The translations under genes were made by a program, and so were the position numbers. Below the pieces are notes generated by a model. That model saw nothing but the letters and a program-made list of their open reading frames with translations, ran no database searches and had not been told where the DNA came from. Positions 23,054 to 32,000 of a stretch of 64,000 nt of DNA are shown in pieces (the first letter of the stretch is position 1; each line of letters starts with the position of its first letter). The stretch is from Catellatospora coxensis (GTDB lineage Bacteria > Actinomycetota > Actinomycetes > Mycobacteriales > Micromonosporaceae): contig NZ_BONI01000001.1 in NCBI RefSeq assembly GCF_016862635.1, forward strand, positions 248,001-312,000, given 5' to 3'.

Positions 23054-26000
23054 ATGTCGTGGTTGCCGTCGCCGATTCCGCATCCGCTGTCCTACTTCGA
23101 CGCACCGGGGTGGATGAAGGAATGCCTCGACTGGGTCATCGGCATGGACTGGCCCGAAGGCGACGAGCAGGCCACCTGGGACCTAGCCGACGACTGGTAC
23201 GCGGTAGCCGGTGACCTCGCCGACCCGCTGACCGAGTCCGAGCGGGCGGCCCTGGACGCGGTCGCCGCGTTCGGCGGGGCCGAGGGCAAGGTCGCCGCCG
23301 CGATCAAGGAGGCCTGGGGCCAGATCGGCAGCGGCGACGAGAAGTCGGCCCTGCAGGCGGCCGCCTACGTCGCGGGCGCGCTCGGCGAGATGCTCGAAGG
23401 CGGCGGCTGCGACATCCAGGGCGCCAAGCTGGAGTACTACATCGAGCTCGGCCTGCTGCTGATCGAGCTGATCGCGCTGGCCGTCGCCGCGTTCTTCACC
23501 TTCGGCGCGTCCACCGCCGCCGCCGGCCCGGCCTGCATGGCGACCCGCTTCGCCATCAAGGAGATCCTCAAGCGGCTGCTCAAGTCGCTGATCGAGCGCG
23601 GCATCAAGCGCGCCCTCAAGGACAAGCTCAAGGACCTCGGCAAGGACTTCGGCAAGAAGCTCGGCAAGTGGGCGATCAAGGCCGGCAAAGAGGGCCTGGA
23701 CGAGATGAAGGAGGAGCTGCTCACCCAGGGCGCCATCCAGACGTACCAGACCGCGACCGGCCGCCGCGACGGCCTCGACCTGGGCGATCTCGCCATGGCC
23801 GGCTGGGCGGGCTTCGCCGGCGGCGCGGCCAGCACCCTCGCCGGCGGCCACAACGGCGGCTTCGTCAGCAAGGTCTCCCACGGCGTACGCGGCGAGGTGC
23901 TCGGCGACATCGGCGGCTCGCTCGCCACCGGGCAGCTGCCGGACGCGGGCAACCTGGGCATGGCGGCGACCTCGGGCGCGCGCTCCAGCGTCACCAGCCA
24001 CCTGACCGGCGAGCTCAACAACATGACGACCAACATCGTCAGCAACCTCGCCGGGACGAGCTTCGACGGCGACCCGAGCACGAACATCACCACCGCCGCG
24101 GCGGCCACCGCGGCCGCGGGCGGCGGCGGTTCGGGCGGCGGCGGTGGCCCCCAGGGCGGGACCGCGGGCTCCGGCGGTGGTTCCGGTGGTGGTTCTGGCG
24201 GCTCGCACGGGGGCGGCTCGGGTAGCGGCTCCGGCGGCCTCGCCGGCGTGGCCCCGCCGGAGGCGACCGCAGCCCCGGCCGCACCCGCCGCACCGCCGCC
24301 GGTCGCGAACGTTCCCGCCCAGGCCAACACCGTGATAGCCCCGGCGGTCGCCACCGCTCCGCAGGCCATGGCCGCGCCCTCCACCGCGGCCCCCGCCGCG
24401 CCCGCGGTGGCGAGCCCGGCGTCGGGCCTGGCCGGCACCTCGGCCGCCCCTTCCGTCTCGGCGTCGACCTCCGCATCGGGGTCGGTCTCCACCGGGTCCG
24501 GTGGACTGTCGGGCACGGGCTCCGCCGGCGGCACCGCGACGGCGGGCACGAGCCCGTCGGGCGGCGGCACGGGGTCAGGCGGCCCGTCCGGGTCCACGGC
24601 CACCTCGGGCTCGGGCACCGCCTCGGGCTCGGGCACCACCTCAGGCTCGGGAACTTCCGGCACGGGAACCTCGGGTTCCGGCACCGGCTCCGGGTCGAAC
24701 ACCTCCGGTTCGACCGGTACGAACCCGGCCTCCGGTGCGCGGCCCGCGGCAGGCGTGACGGCGACCGGCCCGACGCAGGCCGGGCTGGCCGCGCAGACCG
24801 GCACACCGTCGCAGACCGGCCCGTCCGTGCAGGCCAATGCCTCGACGACCACACCGTCGGCGCAGGCCAACACGTCCGTCACGACATCCGCGACGCAGGC
24901 GAGCGCCTCCACGGCCGCGCCGTCGGCGCAGACGAACACGACTGCGCAGACACCTTCGTCCCAGACCGGGCCGTCCGCGCAGACGAACACCACGACGCAG
25001 ACGCCGTCCACGCAGACAGGACCCACGGCGCAGGCGAGCACCAGCACGCAGACCGGTCCCGCGAGCCAGACGACCGCCACCAACCCGCAGGGCACGACGC
25101 CGTCGACCACGGGCCCGCAGAACCCCGCCACACAGAACCCCGCAACGGCGCAGCACCCCGCGACGGCGCAGAACCCGCCACACCAGCAAGGTCAGACCAC
25201 GTCGCCCAGCTCTTCGACGAGCCCGCAGACGGCCCCCGCCCAGCAGCCGCCAGGCGACCCGGCCCGCCCGCAGCCCGCCCCGGCCCAGCAGCCCGACCCG
25301 GCGACGCCCGCGGTCGCCGTCGTGCCGGGCGCGGACAACCGCGGTCCCGGCCCGGACAGCGACACCAGGCCCCCGGCCGCCGACGGGCGGCGGGACGGCG
25401 AGCGCAGCCGGGCCGAGGCGCGGCGCTGGAGCGACGCGTACCACGGCGGGCTGCGCGCGCAGCGGCGCGAGATCCTGGCCTCGATGGGCCGCCCCGGGGC
25501 GCTCGCCGCGGCGGCCTGGGACGCGCTGAACCGCCACGACGGAGCGGACTTCACCCGCGGCGGCGTCACCACCGACGACGTGTCGGCGCTGACCGGCACC
25601 GACCAGCCGCCGTCGGTCGACGCGACCCGCCGCTACGATCAGCGCGGCGGCTACCGGCCGGTGCTCACCCAGCACCAGCTCGACCTGGAGAACGCCGTCC
25701 CGCGTGACGAGGACGGCCGCCCGCTGCAGTTCCCGCCGCTGCGCTCGGGCTGGCTGCGCTACGCCAACGACGGCGGCCCGCAGGCCGACCCGACCCGCGC
25801 GGTGAACTGCGTCGACGTGCTGCTCTCGGTCGCCGACACGTGGCTGCACGGGCGGCCGCGCTGCGCCGCCGCGCGTACCCTCGACGGTTTTGCCAGCGGC
25901 AACCCGGACCAGCCGGCCGGCCCGGAGCCGCGCGGGCCGCACCGCATCGAGGACTTCTTCGGCGGGCGCCTGCAGCAACTGTGCCCGGACACCCGCGGCC

Positions 26001-29000
26001 TGGACCGCCAGGCCGCCCGGCAGACCGTCGACGCGTCGTACGCCCGCCTGGCCGACCAGCTGCGCCAGGCCGGACCGGGCGCGATGGCCGTGATCATCCA
26101 CCACTCGTCCGACGGCACCGCGCACACCTGGCCGGTCTTCAACGACGGCGGCGTCATCATGTACGCCGACCCGCAGCAGCCGCCCGGCACGCCGACCACC
26201 ACCCCGCCCTACACCAGCGGCATCATCCAGATGGACGCCATGGTGATCGGGCCGGACGGCGAGCAGTCCGTGATCGACGGCGCGCCGACCGGGGCCTGGT
26301 CGCAGTACCAGGGTCAGCCCGATCCGGCGGCTGCCCCGGCCGGGGTGCACGCGACCCAGCTCGACGCGGACATGCAGCGCCCGCTCACCGACGCCGAACT
26401 CGCCGAACACGGCATCCGCGTCGGCGAGGCGACCCTCGACGATCTCGGCTACCCGGACCCGTCCGTGCTCAGCGACGCCGACCGGGTCCGCCTGGAGGCG
26501 ATGCTGCCGCAGACTGCGGTCGTCTCCACGCAGGACGTGCGCTTCACCCAGCGTTCGGTGAGCCCGAACAGCGGTGACCTGACCATGGACCAGTTCACCG
26601 CGCGGATGGCGGAGACCGGCTGGCAGGGCGGCCCGGCACATGTCATCGCCTGGGGCGACGGCTCGATGTCCAGCATGGACAACCGCCGGATGCGGGCGGC
26701 CAACCTGGCCGGACTCGACACCGTGCCGGTCTGCGTGCACCGCCCGGACGAGCCGCTGACCAGTCTGCCCGATGGTGAGGACCCGGACCGCACGAAGTAC
26801 CGGCGGCCGCTGCAGACCGATATCCGGATGGTCGACGGTCGGCTGGTCGTCGGCGGCGACCGGGGCGAGGTCGTGCACCCCCGGGGCACGGTGCCGGCGA
26901 CGTTCGGCGAGGCTGCGCTGTTCCGTGCGGCGGAGCAGCGCAGCCTGCTGCCCGGCCGGCTGTACGGCGCGGACACGGTTCCGGTGACCATCGGCAAGCC
27001 GCCGGAGCCGGACGTGGTCGTCGATGACCTGGAGCTGGACGAGCGCGAGATGCTCACCGGCCTGCACGAGGCGGCGGTGGCGAACGCCGACGGGATCCGC
27101 GACGACATCGCCCAGCTCGTCTCGGCCTACAACCTCAGCCCGGACACGGACGGCATCCTACAGATGCCCGGCATCGACCACCGGGTCAAAGAGCTCGCCT
27201 CACTGGTCCGCAAGTACCTGGTCGAGGGCCGGTTCTTCGGTGTTGAAGGATTCCCTGAACGGGCCAACGACGCGGTGCGTTTCATGGTCCGCCTACCGGA
27301 AGGTGAGGGCTACCGGCCAGCCTTCGACGCGGTGCGCAGTGGCCTGGAGGCGCAGGGCTACCAGCTCACCGACATCAAGAACTTTTTCGCGTCCGGCAAC
27401 CGCTTCCTGGGCCTCAACGTCACCTTCACCAGCCCGACCGGGCAGCTCTTCGAGGTGCAGTTCCCGACTGAGAACTCCGAACGTGCCTGGATTCTCACCC
27501 ACGACGCGTACGAGGTGCTGCGTCGGGAGGGCAGCCTGGACGAGAACGGTGAACGGCAGAACGCCGAGTTGCCGGCGCGGCGTGTGCATGCGTTGTTGTC
27601 CATGCTCGCGCTCAACGAGGAGCTGGGCGTCAACGATGTGCCTCCGGGCATCGACACGATCGTGGGACCGCCGCCGGAGTCGGCCCCGGTCGGCGCCAAG
27701 TCCACCAATCTGGCGGTCTGGATCACGAAGAACGCAAAGATTTGGCAGCAGTACCGGGCATGGTTGGATGATCAGCAGGAGTCCTTCGCGGGCTTCGGCG
27801 ACATCCTCGCCGAGTTCGGCATCGACCCGGACGACGTGCCGATCACACCGGAAGTCGCGGAGAAACTGGAGCGGATCGATGGTGAGCTACTACGCGCTTT
27901 ACGCGGTGGACAAGTCGAAACCTCCGGCGAGGGGGATCATCGTGACTCACGGCGGGGTGGACGCGATGCTGTGGGACCACCGGCAGAAGGCGTGGGTGTA
28001 CGACCCGACGACGGTGGCGTACGTGATGGATCACCACGACTACGTGGACCGCTCGGAGGAGATCAGCAGGGAACAGGCCGAGGAGCTGACCCTGCAGATC
28101 ACCAAGGGGAAGGAAGCGCTCCCCGACGAGGAGACGATTCTCTGGATCTTCCAGTGGAAGGGAGCCCCGCCGCAGGACGACGACTGACCGACCAGGCCTC
28201 ACCCGAGGTCCCCTCGGACCCGGCTCCTTCCGATGTGTTCGTCACCCCAGAAGCCGCAAATGGACCGGAGCAGGTCGATGGTGAGCTACTACGCGTTTTA
28301 CGCGACGGACAAGTCGAAACCCCCGGCGAGCGGGATCTTCGTGACCCAGGGCGGGGAGAACGCGATGCTGTGGAGCCGTCGCAAGAACGCCTGGATCTAC
28401 GATCCGGGGAAGGTGGCGTACCTGCTGGATCACCACGAGTACGTGGACCGCTCGGAGGAGATCAGCAGGGAGCAGGCCGAGGAGCTGACCCTGCAGATCA
28501 CGGAGGGGAAGGAGGCGCTCCCCGACGAGGAGACGATTCTCTGGATCTTCCAGTGGAAGGGAGCCCCGCCGCAGGACGACGACTGACCCCGTCCTCCGAC
28601 ACAGCGGCGTCGCCTGAACTGGCCACGGACGCGCAGGCCGACTCGGCCTCGCCCGACGCGGCGCAGCGGCCGGCCGACCCCGGCTCGTCCACGGTGCCCG
28701 CTCAGCGCGACGGTGACACCGACCCGGGCACCGCCACGCCACCGGCACAGCCTCCGGCGGGACCGCCGCCGGACCCGATGGGCCGCTTCTTCGCGCCGCC
28801 GCCGTCGGACGGCCCGGACGGCGAAGAGCACGCGATGCTCGACGACGTCTACGAGCGCGCGCTGGAGGCGTCCGAGCGCATCCTCGGCGACCTGCAGCGG
28901 TTCACCGCAGCGGCGGAGACGGCACTCGGGCTGCCCGAGGGTTCGCTGCCGCTGCGCGACACCGACCACAAGGCCAAGAGCCGGGAGTCGCTGGAGCGCA

Positions 29001-32000
29001 AGTACCTCGCCGAAGAGCGGCAGGGTGGGCCGGACCAGTACGCGGCCAGCGTCAACGACTCGGTGCGCTTCTCCATCCAGTTGCCGGACGGCCCCGGCTA
29101 CCTTCCCGCGCTCGACGCGGTGCTCGCGCAGCTGGCGGCGGCCGACTACGAGCTGGAAGGAAAGGTCAACAACTTCTGGAACGCCGGCAACCGCTTCTAC
29201 GGTATGAACACCACGTTCCGGGCGCCCGACGGCACCCTGTTCGAGGTGCAGTTCCCGACGGAGCGGTCGTATCAGGTGTGGCACGCCACGCACGTCGAGT
29301 ACGAGACGATGCGCAACGTCAAGGCCACGCCTGAGCAGCGGGTCCGTGCGCTGCTGCGCATGCTGGAGGTGAACCGTGCCGCCGGTATGATCGACGAGAT
29401 CCCGCCGGGCGTCGCGGACCGCAGGCCCAAGGACGCGAGCCTGGCCAAGTGGATCGCGGACAACTCCGAAGTCTGGGCCGCCTTCGAACGGCAGCTGGCT
29501 GCCGAGGGCCGCACCCCCGGTGACGTGATCGCCGAATACGACCTGACCCCTGACGACTTCCCGATCACTCCCGAGGTCGCCGCCCGGCTGGAGGCCCAGA
29601 ATGTTGCACTACAAAGCCATCTACCGGAAGGACATCGAGGACTTCCCGGACCAGGAGGCAGTGGGCCTGATCATCGCGGGCGAGGGGTACCTGGAGTATC
29701 TGATCTGGGATCACCGGGCCCAGAGCTGGCGGTACGACCCGGAGACGGCGGGGTTCATCCTGGGCCGGGACACGTACGACTACCGGCGCAGGCCGATCGA
29801 CCGGCCGGAGGCGGAACAGATCGCGATGGCGATCACGAACGGGACCGACCCGCTGCCGAGCGAGGAGGAGATCCTCGAGGTGTTCCGGGAGTCCCACCGT
29901 CGCCGCGCAGCGGGGACGCTGGACTAGCCGACCCCGCCGGACCGCCTGACCCGGCCGGTCCGCCGCCGGAGCCGATGGGCGCGGTCTTCGAGCCGGAGCC
30001 CACGACTCAGGACCTGACGGCCGAAGAGTTCGCCATGCTCGACGAGGTCTACGAGACCTCCCGGCAGCGTTCGGCCGAGATCATGGCCGACATCCAGACC
30101 GCGATGGCGGCCGTCAACGGCTCGCCCGAGCACTCGGGCGACGACCTGCACCTGCTCGCCGACACCGACGAGACCCGGTTCAAGAGCCGGGAGTCGCTGC
30201 AGCGCAAGTACCTGCTGGAAGGGCAGGCGCACGGGCACGAGCACTTCGCCGCGACGATCAACGACGCGGTGCGCTTCTCGGTCGTCATGCCCGACGGCGA
30301 CGCGTACCGCCCGGCGTTCGACGCGCTGGTCCGGCAGATGGCGGACCGGGGCTACGAGCTGGACGGGCCGCCGAAGGACTTCTGGCGGCCGGGCAACCGG
30401 TTCTTCGGCACGAACGCGACGTTCCGGGCCGAGGACGGCACCTACTTCGAGGTGCAGTTCCCGACGCAGCTGTCGTTCGAGTTGTGGCAGCAGACGCACC
30501 ACGACTACGAGGTGCTGCGCGACGACAGCCTGCCGGCCGAGCAGCGGCTGCGCGCCCTGCTGTCGATGATCGAGGCCAACCGGCGCGCCGGTATCATGGA
30601 CGCGATCCCGGCGGGCATGGGTGGTGACGGGGCCAAGGACAACGGCCTGGCCAAGTTCCTCTCCGAGCAGCCGGAGGTGCTGGACGAGCTGCGTGCCCAG
30701 CTGGCGCAGGAGGGCCGGACCCCCGCCGACCTGATCGCCGAGTTCGACCTCGCCCCGGACGACTTCGCGGTCACCCCCAAGGTGGCCCCCAACCTGAGGG
30801 AAGAGGATGCTGCACTACTTCGCGCTCTACGTGAGGGACATCGAGTACCACCCGGACCAGGAACCGACGGGTCTGATCGTCAAGGGCCCGGGGACCCGGG
30901 AGGCGCTGATGTACGACCACCGAGCGGGGGGCTGGCGGTATCGCCCGGACGCGGTCTCGGAGATCATGAACAGTCTGAGCTGGGACGACCGGCGTCGCCC
31001 GGTGGACCGGACGGCGGCCGAGCGGATCGCGCTGGCGATCTCGCAGGGGACCGGCCCGCTGCCGAGCGAGACGCAGATCGAGGAGATCTTCGCGGAGTCG
31101 CACCGTCGCCGCGCCCAGGAGACGCAGCCCTAGCCGGCGACCCCGATCCGGCGACCCCGGACGCCACCGACACTCCGCCGATGCCGGGCAGCACGCCGCC
31201 CGGCCCGGTCGGCATGGACCCGGCCGACCCGAACCACCCGCAGTGGCCCTACCGGGCCGGTCTGCAGACCCGGCGCATGTCGCTGGAGCTGCAGCGGCGG
31301 CAGCAGGAGGCGGACGCGCTCGCGGCCGAAGCGGCCAAGCACCTCGCCGAGATGCACAAGTACCGGTCGTGGGCGACGTTCTACTCCGAGCAGCAGCCCG
31401 ACGCCGAGCAGGCGAAACTGTGCCAGGAGTGGGCCGACCGGCACCAGCAGTGGGCCAACGAGTGGGGCAAGGCCTCCAAGGCGGCCTACAACGGCACGTA
31501 TACGGCCAACCAGACGACGACCGTCGGCACCGACGCGGAGTGGGTCGCGGTCAACACCGACGACGGCGACCTGCTGGTCGACGTGCCCGCCGCCGACGGC
31601 CGGCCCTACCTGTACCGGGGCGGCCTGCGCCCGCCGTTGCAGCAGCACCAGGACGACCTGATCGCCGCGCTGCCGCGTACCCCCGGCGGTTTCCTGCAGA
31701 TGAACCCGGACCCGCGGGTGGGCACCTGGTTCGGCCTGGCCAACGACGGCGGGCCGGAGCTGGACCCGTCCCGCGGCATCAACTGCGTCGACTGCATGAT
31801 CTCCGCGTGGCGGACCTGGCGGGGCCGCCCGCAGGTCTCCGCGCCGCGGACCTTCGACGGGTACGCCGGAACCGATGTCAACGCGGTCACGGGCGGCGAG
31901 GTGGGCGGCATGGCGCGCGTCGCCGCGGCCGTCGGCGGCGCCTGGCAGACCGTGTTCCCGAACATGTCGCAGAGCCCGGCCACCCAGGCCCAGCAGTGGT

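Larger units (their letters stand above)
27841..28586 (+). repeat. Tandem duplication of an immunity gene with toxin-end remnant
   Basis: The units 27841-28187 and 28240-28586 are offset by 399 bases. The 3' parts (from about 28041 and 28440) are almost identical base for base through the stop codons. The 5' parts diverge moderately. Each unit begins with the codons for the toxin end (ITPEVAEKLERIDGELL versus VTPEAANGPEQVDGELL). Confidence 0.85.

Noticed and set aside
24060-25400. Low-complexity Gly/Ser/Thr/Gln stretch as a collagen-like or adhesin repeat
   Set aside because: There is no regular period. It reads as a flexible linker between the export domain and the toxin domains.
27024-27878. 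Upstream extension of nested gene 1 in the same frame
   Set aside because: The extension is the +1 shadow of RelA/SpoT-like domain 1 (Arg/Ser-rich). The homology with the other nested genes starts at ATG 27879.
27841-31140. Sequencing frameshifts as the cause of alternating frames in the toxin array
   Set aside because: The same register change occurs four times, each time with a ribosome site and start codon, and the toxin frame resumes without any net shift.
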